Shown: positions 32,493 through 41,473 of the stretch, piece after piece | Layout: every line of letters begins with the position of its first letter | Position numbering within the stretch: the stretch's first letter is position 1 | Origin: CAZMCT01 sp964564785 | Lineage (GTDB): Bacteria; Planctomycetota; Phycisphaerae; UBA1845; Fen-1342 | Assembly: GCA_964564785.1 (NCBI GenBank) | Contig: CAZMCT010000018.1 | Location: forward strand, 1 to 41,788 | Reading direction: 5' to 3' | DNA length: 41,788 bases | Position numbers and translations under genes: made by a program | The notes under the pieces: generated by a model | What the model was told of the DNA's origin: nothing | The model's database searches: none | Seen by the model: the letters and a program-made list of their open reading frames with translations, nothing else

Positions 32493-35270
32493 CTACGGGT
32501 TGCTCAGAAGCTGCACGAACGGGTTGATGTCCGAGAAACTGACGGTGCCGTCGCCATTGATGTCGGCCAGATCGCGGTCGCAGTTCGGGTACGCGTTGAC
32601 GTAGCCGGTCGGGTTCGAGACGGCAAGGACGAAGGCGTTGATGTCGCCGAAGCCGATCAGGCCGTCGCAGTTCAGGTCGCCGGTCGCGTAGACCGGGCCG
32701 CAATCGATCCGATCCACGCGGAAGTCGTCGATGGCGGCCTCGATGACCGAGTCGGCGCCCGCGTCCTCGGCCACGAAGCGGACTCGCACCTGGCTGGTCG
32801 CATCGACCAGCGCGGTCGGATCGAACTCGTGGTACAGCCAGTAACCGGCGGTGCCCACACCGCTGGGACCGATGGTCTCCACGTTGACCCAAGTCGCACC
32901 GTTGTCGTCGCTGACGTCGACCCGGAACACGTCCTGGTTCGGCGTGGAGCCGAACTCGTTCGAGTACCAGCGCCAGTAGCTGATCAGGTACGCGCCCGGC
33001 TGCGTCAGGTCGATCGCCGGCGAAATCAGCGTGGTGCGCCCGCCGTCGACATCGTACTGATCCAGCGCGCCGCCGCGGTAATCCGTCACGAAGCAGCGCG
33101 TGCCGGGCGGCGACGTGTGGTCCTCGCTCGGCTGCGGTCCGGTGTACTGCGGGACGTTCCGCGTCCAGATCCCGGCCGTCGCCGTGTCACCCGGGGCGCC
33201 GACCGTCCAGCCCTGGTCGGTCTCGAACGTGTCATCGAACACCGCAGTCACGCTGTTGCCGCTGAGCGCGGTGTAGTAGCCGAGCGGGGCGTTCGCGGGA
33301 CTGTACGACGTCTGGCCGGTCGTGGTTTGAACGCTGATGAACCAGGTCACGTCGCCCGTGCAGGTGAATGCCGGGAACACGGCGTCATACAGATTGCCCG
33401 ACACCGGCTGCAACGGCAGCACCTGGTACCCGCCGCCGTTCACGTTGCAGTAGAGCAGGCCCGAGCCGGGCAGCGGCGTGCCCGCCAGCGGGACGACCTC
33501 GATCCGCACGGCCGTGCCGCCCGCCGGGGAGACGAGTTCCGGCCGGCCGTTCGGGAAGTTGAACGTCAAACCGCTCAGTTCGGGGCAGTCCATGTTGTGG
33601 GCGTTGAAGCCGGCGCAGATCTCGGGGTAGTGCGGCGTGCCGTTGGCGAGGCTGCCGTCGTCATCATCCAGCGTCAGGATCGCGATCGTGATGTCGGGCG
33701 CGATCGAGTCGCCGTCGTGCAGCCGGATCGAGTTGATCACGAGCGGCGCCAGGATGTCCATGTACGTGTCGGGGTAGGTGGCCGCCAGGGCGTTCCGCGT
33801 GTCCCATACGCAGCCGGACAGCAACTGGCCGCAATAGTGAATTTCCCCGCTACAGGGATACTGAAACTCGTTGTCGGCTGTGCGAATGCCGTAGCCGCAG
33901 TTGTTGTTGAACCCGTAGGCCATGACCGGGTCGTCGGCGATGAGCAAGCCGATGCAGTCGCTCATGCCTTCGCCGTATGCGCCCTGCCCGCTGCCGCCGA
34001 CCGCGACCAGATGGTGGCCGTACTCGTGGTGAACCACGTTGGAGAACGCCGTGTTGGCGCACCCGCCGCCCGCGCGGAAGAAGTTGATCGAGCTGTAATC
34101 GTAGTACGCGTTACAGAAATTGTTGATATTGACGTTCACCGGGAAGTTCGTCTGCGAGCCGATCACCGGGTAGTCCGGCGCGTAGCTCAGCACGAAGTCC
34201 CGCACGATGTTCGACTGCACGTACGCGTTGACCTCGGCTCGGTCCCACTCGCCCACGTTCGGGGCGTTGTACATGAAGTTGGCCGGGCCCGGGGGCGTGA
34301 CCATCATCGCCAGCGTCGTCGTCGCCTGCGCCTGGTTCTGAATGTCGAAATACACGCCGTCCAGGGACGAATTCACGGTGACCGGCGAAGAGCCGTTGTG
34401 CGGGATCACGAAGTTGCCGTTGACGTCGGTGTACCGCACCGTGCTCCCGATGCTCACCCGCGCGTAGGGCAGCGGCGTGATCACCTCGGGCGCGCAGAGG
34501 TCGGCCTTCGGGCCCGTCGTTGCCATTCCGCTGACATTCCCCGTCACGTCCACGTGCAGCATCCGGCTTTCCTGGTGCAGGATTTCGCCGGTGGCGGCGT
34601 CCGCCACAAAATGCCACTTCGCGTATTCCCCCGTGGCCGGCAAGCCGTTGTCACCGTCGAACGCCAGCGCAAGACGCGGCTCGGCGAGCGCGTCTTCGAC
34701 CCCGGCCCAGATCACCAGCTCGCCCGGTGTGAAGTGCACCAGCCCCGGCACCGCCGCCTGGGCGGCCGCACGGGCGCTGGCCTCGCCGACCGAGCGCGTG
34801 GACGCTGCCTGCACGACGAAATTGCCAAGCGGCTTGAGGCTGGACTGCGCCAGCACCAGCGGATAGCCGGGCACATTCCGGACCAGGAGCCGCAGCTCGC
34901 TGCGATAGACCGGAATGCCGTTTCGGAACTGGCTGTAATGGATGAGCGTGAACTTGGGCCCGCCAACGTCCGGGTCGGTCATCACCGCCTCGGTGAACTG
35001 CCCGTCGCGGAGGTTGCCGGGCTGGAGGTCCGCGGCCTGTGCCCCAAACAGCTCCGCATGAGCCTGCACGAACGCCGCAGCGCTCGCCTCGGGCGTCACG
35101 CCGAAGCTGGCCGGCGCCCCGAAGACCGTCTTCACGGCTGCGGCGCGGCTGTATAACCGAACTTCGGGGTACGACTGAGCTAGGCGCGCCGCCGGGGTCG
35201 CCGTCATGCCCGCCGCGAACGCGGCCGAAAGGGGGCCCAGACAGACAAGAAAAAAGCCACCACAGCGCAT
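32493..35270 (-). CDS. Secreted zinc metalloprotease with dockerin-like C-terminus
   Basis: A 925-aa exported protein. The signal peptide ends AAFAAG. Residues about 30-240 form a thermolysin/fungalysin-type propeptide region (AAAFVQAHAELFGA, IPVYRSELRLLVRN, ATGEILHQESRML). An inserted strand domain (about 260-325, VRYTDVNGNFVIPHNG) is carboxypeptidase-regulatory-like. The protease core has H415-E-Y-G-H419 with E434 (GEGMSDCIGLL) as likely third zinc ligand and E416 as catalytic base. A jelly-roll domain follows (about 660-855, FDDTFETDQGWTVGAP and IDDFRVDRIDC). The end has two calcium loops, GDLNCDGLIGFGDINAFV and DINGDGTVSFSDINPFV. The ATG at 35270 has a perfect AGGAGG. It should degrade proteins outside the cell. 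Confidence 0.85.
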   Translation of the reverse strand: MRCGGFFLVCLGPLSAAFAAGMTATPAARLAQSYPEVRLYSRAAAVKTVFGAPASFGVTPEASAAAFVQAHAELFGAQAADLQPGNLRDGQFTEAVMTDPDVGGPKFTLIHYSQFRNGIPVYRSELRLLVRNVPGYPLVLAQSSLKPLGNFVVQAASTRSVGEASARAAAQAAVPGLVHFTPGELVIWAGVEDALAEPRLALAFDGDNGLPATGEYAKWHFVADAATGEILHQESRMLHVDVTGNVSGMATTGPKADLCAPEVITPLPYARVSIGSTVRYTDVNGNFVIPHNGSSPVTVNSSLDGVYFDIQNQAQATTTLAMMVTPPGPANFMYNAPNVGEWDRAEVNAYVQSNIVRDFVLSYAPDYPVIGSQTNFPVNVNINNFCNAYYDYSSINFFRAGGGCANTAFSNVVHHEYGHHLVAVGGSGQGAYGEGMSDCIGLLIADDPVMAYGFNNNCGYGIRTADNEFQYPCSGEIHYCGQLLSGCVWDTRNALAATYPDTYMDILAPLVINSIRLHDGDSIAPDITIAILTLDDDDGSLANGTPHYPEICAGFNAHNMDCPELSGLTFNFPNGRPELVSPAGGTAVRIEVVPLAGTPLPGSGLLYCNVNGGGYQVLPLQPVSGNLYDAVFPAFTCTGDVTWFISVQTTTGQTSYSPANAPLGYYTALSGNSVTAVFDDTFETDQGWTVGAPGDTATAGIWTRNVPQYTGPQPSEDHTSPPGTRCFVTDYRGGALDQYDVDGGRTTLISPAIDLTQPGAYLISYWRWYSNEFGSTPNQDVFRVDVSDDNGATWVNVETIGPSGVGTAGYWLYHEFDPTALVDATSQVRVRFVAEDAGADSVIEAAIDDFRVDRIDCGPVYATGDLNCDGLIGFGDINAFVLAVSNPTGYVNAYPNCDRDLADINGDGTVSFSDINPFVQLLSNP

Positions 35271-35583
35271 GGACAAGCCTCCTGATTCGCAGGCGCGCAG
35301 AACGAAAGATCGAAGTGCCGCCGCGCGACCTTCTACGTTGAGCATAGCCGTGCCCGCCTGCCCCGGCAACTTTTACGGGAATCTTGCCCGCGCCGACGCA
35401 ATTCTGGAGTGCGGCGAACGAGCGGACCGTTCGCGCGCCGCGGCTCCTGCTTCATCGTCAGGTCCCCTGCGGCTCTCCACCGCCGCCCCCGCAACGTCTT
35501 ATAATTCGCCCCGCAGACCTCGAAGCGGGGCTCCCAGGCGTGCGACAGCCGCCGCAGGATCAGCTAGGATCACCGCCACCTGC
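35271..35583. promoter_or_regulatory. Divergent intergenic region with a TATAAT box
   Basis: About 310 bp between the protease and propeller genes. A perfect TATAAT at 35500-35505 on the plus strand, about 80 nt before the ATG at 35584, is a probable -10 for the propeller gene; no good -35 is seen. Nothing else is recognised. Confidence 0.4.
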
Positions 35584-37347
35584 ATGTTCGAACGCGAGTT
35601 GAGCTCGAAAGCACGGGGTCGACGCCGCGGCCGGCAGCTCGGCCTCGTTCTGCTGGCCGTCGCAGGGGCCGCGCTGCTGATCTTCGGCGGACAGTGGCTG
35701 TTCCTGCGGCAGAGCCTGGCGTGGCAGGTGCGCCGCGGGCTGGAGCTGCTGCCCGACGTGCACAATCCGGCCGCCGTGCGCGTCGGCCTGGACCGCTGGG
35801 AAGAGGAAACGCGGTCGCACTGGGAAGGGCGGCGGGCCGAACTGGTGAACTACCTGTTCGACGCGTATCCCCTCGAGGACCCGCGGACGCGGCTGCTGCT
35901 GACACGCGTCGCGGGCGCGGACTACGGCGCCGGGCGGGAAGACTGGGAGCGATGGTACGAGGACCATCGTCGGCAGCAGTTGGGACTGCCGCCGCAGGTC
36001 GGCCGTCGGGAGGCCGTTGCGCTGGAACTGCGGTGGGAGGCGCCGATCGGTCTGACGGCCTGGTTTTCCACGATCATACCGCTGGACGGGCAGATTTACG
36101 TGAGCTCGCTGGGCGCCGAGTTCGACGTTGCGACCGACGTCGCGGACGGGCTGGTGCGCGTCAACGGAGCGACCGGCGTCGCCGAGCTGTTCTTTTCGCC
36201 GCCGCCCGAGCACCGCGGCCCGCGCGACGTGATCGGCATCGCGGCGGGCGAAGGTGGGCTGTTCGTCGCGTGCTACAACGGTACGGTCTACTTCGTGGGC
36301 TTCGACGCCCGCGTGGGCTGGAGCATGCATGCCGGCGACCCGGTCATGGGGCCGCCGCTTTCCATCGACGCAAACCGAGACGGCACGGCCGACGTCCTGG
36401 TGGTCACTCGCGGGGGCAAGGTCGTGGCCCTGAACGGCCGGCAAGGGCGGACGCTGTGGGTTGCGAACGTAAGCCGACCGGCGTCGGACTCGACGCTCAT
36501 CGGCTCCGGATTGACGCTGGGCGACGTGCTCGGCACCGACGAGCCCGAGGTAGTCGCCACGCTGCCGACCGGGACGGTGGAGGTGCTCGCGCTGCGCAGC
36601 GGCCGGTCACTGGCGCGGCTCGAGCTGCCGCCGGGGACGATTGCAGGCCCGGTGAGCCGGTCGGGGTTGAGCAGTCCGGGGCCGCCGCTATACGTCGGCG
36701 ATCGGGCCGCGACGATCTGGTCTCTGGCGACATCAAACCAGCGTGCGGAGCTGGTCCGCTGGCAGTTCGCAGGCGTCCGGCGCGACGAGACGCTGGTCGC
36801 AGGGCTGCGCACGCTGGCCGTCCGGGGGGTCGGTGCCCCGGCGACCGCTCCGGGACCGGCGGAGTGGCTGCTCGCATGCCCGACCGGCGAATACGCCGGC
36901 CGCCGCGGGGCGGTGTGCGCCCTCGCGGCGGACGGTATCCAGTGGCGCTACCCGGTCGACGGCGCGGTCTGGAGCACGCCGGCAGTGGCCGACCTCAACG
37001 GCGACGGGCGGGCCGAGATCGTCGTCGCGTCGATCGAGCCGATCGGAAACGCCGGGCTCCGCGGGGTGTTGACCGTGCTGTCATCGACCGGCCACGCGCT
37101 GGCGCGGCAGTATTTCGACGCGGCCATCGAGTGTGCCCCGGTCGTGGCCGACGTGGACGGCGACGCGCGGCTCGACGTGCTCGTGGCCGATCAGTCGGGG
37201 CGGCTGTATTGCCTTGCGACGCACGGCTACGGCCCGATCGAGTGGGGTCTGTACGCCGGCGACAGCCACAACACGCGGAATGCCCGCGATGCGTACGCAT
37301 ATGGCCAGGCGCCATTCGGCTACCAGGCCCGCTGGACTCCGCGGTAG
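35584..37347 (+). CDS. Membrane-anchored PQQ/FG-GAP-like beta-propeller protein
   Basis: A 587-aa protein. A basic N-terminus is followed by a single membrane helix (GLVLLAVAGAALLIFGGQWL, about 20-40). A helical region (40-135) precedes a long run of propeller blades typical of PQQ-like and FG-GAP/VCBS repeats: DANRDGTADVLVVTRGGKVV, DLNGDGRAEIVVASI and DVDGDARLDVLVADQSGRLY each place the calcium-type D-X-D/N-X-D-G loop. It ends YGPIEWGLYAGDSHNTRNA, a motif common in planctomycete propeller proteins. No PQQ-dehydrogenase catalytic residues are evident, so it is probably a binding or assembly protein facing the periplasm. Earlier in-frame starts exist, but none gives a plausible N-terminus. Confidence 0.75.
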   Translation: MFERELSSKARGRRRGRQLGLVLLAVAGAALLIFGGQWLFLRQSLAWQVRRGLELLPDVHNPAAVRVGLDRWEEETRSHWEGRRAELVNYLFDAYPLEDPRTRLLLTRVAGADYGAGREDWERWYEDHRRQQLGLPPQVGRREAVALELRWEAPIGLTAWFSTIIPLDGQIYVSSLGAEFDVATDVADGLVRVNGATGVAELFFSPPPEHRGPRDVIGIAAGEGGLFVACYNGTVYFVGFDARVGWSMHAGDPVMGPPLSIDANRDGTADVLVVTRGGKVVALNGRQGRTLWVANVSRPASDSTLIGSGLTLGDVLGTDEPEVVATLPTGTVEVLALRSGRSLARLELPPGTIAGPVSRSGLSSPGPPLYVGDRAATIWSLATSNQRAELVRWQFAGVRRDETLVAGLRTLAVRGVGAPATAPGPAEWLLACPTGEYAGRRGAVCALAADGIQWRYPVDGAVWSTPAVADLNGDGRAEIVVASIEPIGNAGLRGVLTVLSSTGHALARQYFDAAIECAPVVADVDGDARLDVLVADQSGRLYCLATHGYGPIEWGLYAGDSHNTRNARDAYAYGQAPFGYQARWTPR

Positions 37348-37429
37348 CCGCAAGCGCCGTACTTGCCGCAGCACGGATGGTTCTACGGACGGCGTTCTCC
37401 AGCTCGCTGCCGATCGGGTGTTGCGCCCC

Positions 37430-39118
37430 CTATTCTTTCGCTGGCCGTTCGGAGTTGGAGTGACGCGTCGCGGGCGCTTCGGTCTGCGCTTCAGGGCGCG
37501 TCGACGCATGCGCCGCGGTCGAATCGGTCTGCAAACGCAACCGCATGAGCAACCGCGCGATTTCGGCGTCGCGCGGGGCGCGTTCCGCCGCCCGCCTCAC
37601 GGCGTGCAGCGCGTCCGCGGTCCGGCCGGCGGACGCGAGGCTCTCACCGAGCAGGCGGTGAGCGAGCGCGAGGTCCGGATAACGCTGCACGAAGGTTCCG
37701 GCCGCGGTAACGGCCTCGAGCGAGCGGCCCAGGGCCAGAAGGGCGCGGATTAGGCCGGCGTGCGCGGGGGGCAAGTCGGGGCGGAGCTGCAAGGCCGGGC
37801 GGTAGAGCTGGACGGCGCGCTCCAGTTCCTCGGCGCGGTGCAACGAGCGGGCAAGCTGGAGAGTGAGAAGGGCATCGCGCCGTGCGGTGTACGCGGATTC
37901 CCAAAGCTGGGTCTGGTTGCGCCAGTGGGAGGCGCGCTGCCAGGACAGGTATCCGAGGCTGCCGGCTGCGAGCAGCGCCGCGATGCTGGCGCCGACGGCG
38001 ATGGCGCGCGATTCGGCGGGCAGTAGCCAGAGGCGGAAAAGGCCGGCGGCGAGCAGCACGGCGATGGCCAGGTCGGGCATGTACGTCAGTGCGCCATGCA
38101 GCGCGGGCGGGGCATTCAGCCGCAGCACGCCCGGCAGCAGCAGGGCCACGTACGTGCCGCCGGCCAGCGCCAACACGGAGCGCCGACACGCCAGCGCTAC
38201 TCCCGCGAGCCAGGCGAGGACCAGCAGGTCCGTCACGATGCCCAGACTCCACGCGGCCGTCGGCATTTCGTACGCCGGCAGCAGGTTCAGCGGGACGGCC
38301 ACGTGGAGCACGTTGAAGTCAAACAGCCGGGCGGCCAGCGCGAGCAGCGTGCTCCAGCTCAGCGCCTGCTCGGGTGCGAGACTGAGACGTGCCCAGACGG
38401 CCAGCCCGCCGGCCACGATGGCCGGCGCGATCCAGGCCGCGCGCTGCCGCCAGTGTGCGGCGCGGCCCGCGAGGCGGTCCAGCAACGGCAGGACGAACGG
38501 GAACAGCAGGCCGGACGGTCCGAACAGCAGACTGAGGATGTAGCACGCGACGGCTGCGCGGCGGGCGCGGGGCTCCGGCCGAAGGTACAGCAGCGCGACG
38601 GCCAGCAGCAGCACCGCAGCCCAGATCGTGCCCTGGTTGGAGGCCCAGCCGAGCGCGTCGACTCGCAGGGGGTGGACCACGAAGAGCAGGGTCGCGACTG
38701 CGGCGCTGGTGGCGGCGGGCAGCTGGGAAACTGGAACGGCGGGAACGGGTGTCGCGCGCGCGCTGAACTTGCGCAAAACGGCGGAAGCGAGCAGATAGAG
38801 CAGACCGGCGGCGGCGGCATGCAGCGCGGCGCCGGTCACGCGATAGCCGAGCGGGTGGCCGCGCGCCAGCCGGTGCTCGACGGCCAACGCGGCCCAGGCC
38901 AGAGGCTCCCAACGGCCGCCGATGGGTTTCGATGTGAGCGGCGGGGGTGAGCCGGGTTCGATGCCGACGTCGAGCTCGTTGAACGTGACGGCGCTGTTGT
39001 GGAGCGGCCAGAGGGCGGCGAGCGCGGCCGCGGCGAGCAGAGGCACGGTCCACCGGCGGGCGCCCGTAATCCAGGCGGGCGACGAGTGTGCGGGCTGCGG
39101 TGGGAGATCGCGGTTCAT
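37430..39118 (-). CDS. Multi-pass membrane protein with C-terminal TPR repeats (TMTC-like)
   Basis: A 562-aa protein. The N-terminal 380 residues have about nine to ten hydrophobic helices, with GGRWEPLAWAALAVEHRLA and HPLGYRVTGAALHAAAAGLL, the pattern at the start of TMTC/GT-C-type membrane glycosyltransferase-like proteins. Residues about 415-540 form three to four TPR units, for example LERAVQLYRPALQLRPDLPP and ALAHRLLGESLASAGRTADA. A charged tail follows. Members are suspected to transfer sugars (mannose in animal TMTCs) to exported proteins; function here is inference. It is followed (in its own direction) by the convergent propeller gene after 80 nt. Confidence 0.7.
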   Translation of the reverse strand: MNRDLPPQPAHSSPAWITGARRWTVPLLAAAALAALWPLHNSAVTFNELDVGIEPGSPPPLTSKPIGGRWEPLAWAALAVEHRLARGHPLGYRVTGAALHAAAAGLLYLLASAVLRKFSARATPVPAVPVSQLPAATSAAVATLLFVVHPLRVDALGWASNQGTIWAAVLLLAVALLYLRPEPRARRAAVACYILSLLFGPSGLLFPFVLPLLDRLAGRAAHWRQRAAWIAPAIVAGGLAVWARLSLAPEQALSWSTLLALAARLFDFNVLHVAVPLNLLPAYEMPTAAWSLGIVTDLLVLAWLAGVALACRRSVLALAGGTYVALLLPGVLRLNAPPALHGALTYMPDLAIAVLLAAGLFRLWLLPAESRAIAVGASIAALLAAGSLGYLSWQRASHWRNQTQLWESAYTARRDALLTLQLARSLHRAEELERAVQLYRPALQLRPDLPPAHAGLIRALLALGRSLEAVTAAGTFVQRYPDLALAHRLLGESLASAGRTADALHAVRRAAERAPRDAEIARLLMRLRLQTDSTAAHASTRPEAQTEAPATRHSNSERPAKE

Positions 39119-39166
39119 GGACGTGTGCGGCCCACCTCCCTCATGGCCGCGGATCGAAACGGCGGA

Positions 39167-39192
39167 TCACCGCCGGGGGCGGCGGTGCCACA
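39167..39192. repeat. 26-bp hairpin repeat, copy A
   Basis: TCACCGCC ... GGCGGTGCCACA with inverted ends CACCGCC/GGCGGTG. It matches 41003-41028 at 23 of 26 positions. It begins right after the stop of the nucleotide-sugar dehydrogenase gene. Confidence 0.6.
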
Positions 39193-40827
39193 CTACTTTC
39201 TGGCGGCCACTTCGTCCTTGATCCGTTTGACGTGCCCGCGGCCGAGGCCCTTGACTTCGCAGCCGAGCTCGAAGAAGCGGCGGATCTTCGCGTCGTCGAG
39301 GATGCCGAAGCAATCGATCACGGCGACGGGGTGGCCGGTCAACCTGACCACGTCGTCGGGCTGAAGCTCGAGGTAGGGCTTGTGGCGGACGGCGAGGATG
39401 ACGGCGTCGGCGCCTTTCAGGGCGGTGGCGAGGTCGGGCTGGAGGCGCAACTCCTTGAGCCGCTCCTGGTTGCGGAAGAAGCGGGCCCAACTGTGGCCGG
39501 GGGCGGGGTAGGTGTCCTGCTCCTCGACCTCCCACCAGTGCTGGAGGTAGGGGTCGTGGACGCGCATCTCGGCCCCCATTTCGGTGAGCTTGCGGAGCAC
39601 CAGCTCGCTGCCGCTGTAGCGCGTGTCGCCGACGTCCTCGCGGTAGGCGGCCCCGAGCAGCACGACGCGGGCGCCGGCGACGATCTTGCCCATGTTGCGC
39701 AGGGCGTCGCGGGTCAGCTCGGCCACGTGCAGGCCGCGGGTGTCGTTCACGTCGATCGCGATGGGCGTGATCTTGAAGATGTCATCCTCGAAGCCCATCA
39801 GGTGGCGGTAGGCCCACATGCCCAGGCCGCCGTCCTTGGGCAGGCAGTACCCGCCGATGCCGGGGCCGGGGAAGATGATGTTGCTGTGCGTCGGCCGCAT
39901 CTTGATGGCCTTGATGACCTTGATCAGGTCGACGCCGTTGCGCTCGGCGAACAGCGACCACTCATCAAGAAACGCGAGGATCGTGGCACGATAGCTGTTT
40001 TCGACGATCTTGGTCGTCTCGCTCTCGAGCGGGCGGTCGAGCACGGTGAGCGGGAACTTCTCGGTGTTGAGCACCTCGGTCAGGAACTGGCGGACGCGCT
40101 CGCGGGCCTCGGCGTTCACCCCGCTGCACACCCGCCAGAAGTCGCGGATGCTCGCCACGTATTCCTTGCCCGGCATGACCCGCTCGAAGCTGTGGGCCAG
40201 CAGCGGCTCGCTGGTGATGCCGCGGGCCTCGAACGCCCGCTTCAGGATCGGCAGCGCGACGTACTCGGTCGTCCCGGGCGCGACGGTCGTCTCGATCAGC
40301 ACCAGGCATTTGGCCGGAATGAGCTTGCCAATGATCTCGAAGCTCTTCTCGAGCGCGGCCATGTCGGCCCGGCCGGTGCGCAGGTTCCCGAGGTCCTGCT
40401 TGAGGTAGTCGCACTGCACGTCGACCACGACGCAGTCGGCCAGCTTGAGCACGTCGTTGGTGTAGGTCGCGATCAGCGTGCCTTTTTCCTTCACGCAGCG
40501 GGTGATGATCCGGTCGACCTCGGGGTCTTCGGCCTTGACCGGCGAGACGCCGCGGTTGAGGTAGTGGATCTTCCAGAAGCTGCGGGTGCTGGGCCGCTGC
40601 ATGCCGATGACGAACTTGCTGGGCTTGCCGGTCTTCTTGTCGACCGTATCGGCCACCACCGCGGCCATGACCGCGCCGACGAAGCCCACGCCGACCACGA
40701 CCACGATCTCGCGGCCCTTGGCCCGCTGTTCGGCGACGATCTTCTCCAGCCGCTGATACTCGGCGGCATAGTCCGCCTCGTTCGGCAGCGCGAATTCCTG
40801 CCCGTCCGGACTGATCGAAACACTCAT
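39193..40827 (-). CDS. UDP-glucose/GDP-mannose dehydrogenase family protein
   Basis: A 544-aa NAD-dependent nucleotide-sugar 4-electron dehydrogenase, producing a UDP-uronic acid or similar from a UDP-hexose. The Rossmann motif is VVVVGVGFVGAVMAA (glycines 46-51). The catalytic Cys is C328 in GPGIGGYCLPKD, with the preceding central-domain helix (ENSYRATILAFLDEWSLFAE) and Lys in the ETTKIVEN segment. It is longer than usual (about 430 aa) because of an N-terminal 45-residue extension and inserts near residues 65-110. WbpA/WbpO-type or UDP-glucose dehydrogenase are both possible. The ATG at 40827 has GAGG 8 nt before it. Sugar acids for capsule or exopolysaccharide are the likely product use. 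Confidence 0.85.
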   Translation of the reverse strand: MSVSISPDGQEFALPNEADYAAEYQRLEKIVAEQRAKGREIVVVVGVGFVGAVMAAVVADTVDKKTGKPSKFVIGMQRPSTRSFWKIHYLNRGVSPVKAEDPEVDRIITRCVKEKGTLIATYTNDVLKLADCVVVDVQCDYLKQDLGNLRTGRADMAALEKSFEIIGKLIPAKCLVLIETTVAPGTTEYVALPILKRAFEARGITSEPLLAHSFERVMPGKEYVASIRDFWRVCSGVNAEARERVRQFLTEVLNTEKFPLTVLDRPLESETTKIVENSYRATILAFLDEWSLFAERNGVDLIKVIKAIKMRPTHSNIIFPGPGIGGYCLPKDGGLGMWAYRHLMGFEDDIFKITPIAIDVNDTRGLHVAELTRDALRNMGKIVAGARVVLLGAAYREDVGDTRYSGSELVLRKLTEMGAEMRVHDPYLQHWWEVEEQDTYPAPGHSWARFFRNQERLKELRLQPDLATALKGADAVILAVRHKPYLELQPDDVVRLTGHPVAVIDCFGILDDAKIRRFFELGCEVKGLGRGHVKRIKDEVAARK

Positions 40828-41002
40828 CGTTGGCCCTCGTTCCACTGATGACCCGCGGCGCACGGCCGGCGCGACATGCCTCGAGCGCGGCCGGCGGCCG
40901 CACGACAAGGGCAGGCTACGCGGCGGGCCGGGGCGGGTCAACGGGACGGCGACTGAGCCGCGGTGCGGCTCGGATGTGGCTTCGCCGCCCACGGCTGAGC
41001 GT

Positions 41003-41028
41003 TCACCGCCGAAGGCAGCGGTGCCACA
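41003..41028. repeat. 26-bp hairpin repeat, copy B
   Basis: TCACCGCC ... AGCGGTGCCACA; 23 of 26 positions match copy A at 39167-39192. It lies 176 nt upstream of the dehydrogenase start codon, so the two copies flank that gene in direct orientation. Confidence 0.6.
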
Positions 41029-41063
41029 GGGCCGCTCCCTGCCGGTCGCGGCTCGGGCGGCGG

Positions 41064-41309
41064 CTATGAGCGGCGCTTGCGGCGCGGGCGGGTGCCGTTG
41101 CCGAGCGTCTCGATCGCGGCGATGTGGATGTACGGGAAGATCGCGAGGTGGTCGCGGTCGGGTTCGGCGACGGCGATGAACACGCGCCGCGCGCCCAGCG
41201 CGACGGAATTCGGATCGCGGATGTCAAACGTCTTGCCGCTCGTGAGATGAAACCGGAACGGCTCGAACGGCTCGCGGTTTTGCAGCTCGCGGATCTCGTC
41301 GGCGTTCAT
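41064..41309 (-). CDS. Short conserved protein, EPFRFHLTSG type
   Basis: An 81-aa protein starting MNADEIRELQNREPFEPFRF and continuing with TSGKTFDIRDPNSVALGARR, then a strand region VFIAVAEPDRDHLAIF and a basic tail RPRRKRRS. It matches a group of small proteins of unknown function that I recall as frequent in Planctomycetota, defined by the EPFRF core. No catalytic motif is visible. The ATG at 41309 lies 6 nt after a possible -10 element. Confidence 0.65.
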   Translation of the reverse strand: MNADEIRELQNREPFEPFRFHLTSGKTFDIRDPNSVALGARRVFIAVAEPDRDHLAIFPYIHIAAIETLGNGTRPRRKRRS

Positions 41310-41315
41310 ACCTCG

Positions 41316-41345
41316 AGTGTATCGCGTTCGGTACCAGTGCGGCAA
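41316..41345 (-). promoter_or_regulatory. Possible promoter giving a leaderless transcript
   Basis: On the minus strand TTGCCG (plus 41340-41345), an 18-nt spacer and TACACT (plus 41316-41321). The -10 ends 6 nt before the ATG of the 81-aa gene, so transcription would start at or very near the start codon. Confidence 0.35.
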
Positions 41346-41473
41346 TGTGCGGCGCAATCAAGGAGGGGCGTTAGTTGTGGATTTGAGCAGTCGAGCAGCG
41401 GCGGCGGCGATCGGCACCCCGTTTTTCGCGAGGTGCCCATGCCGCCGCCGTAGTCTTTCCATAGCCATTCGCG

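Noticed and set aside
32322..35156. 944-codon plus-strand frame opposite the metalloprotease
   Set aside because: Antisense shadow; Val/Arg/Gly/His-rich without any fold signature, while the minus frame has a signal peptide, zinc site and perfect ribosome site.
39088..40848. 586-codon plus-strand frame opposite the sugar-nucleotide dehydrogenase
   Set aside because: Antisense shadow of a clearly identified enzyme gene.
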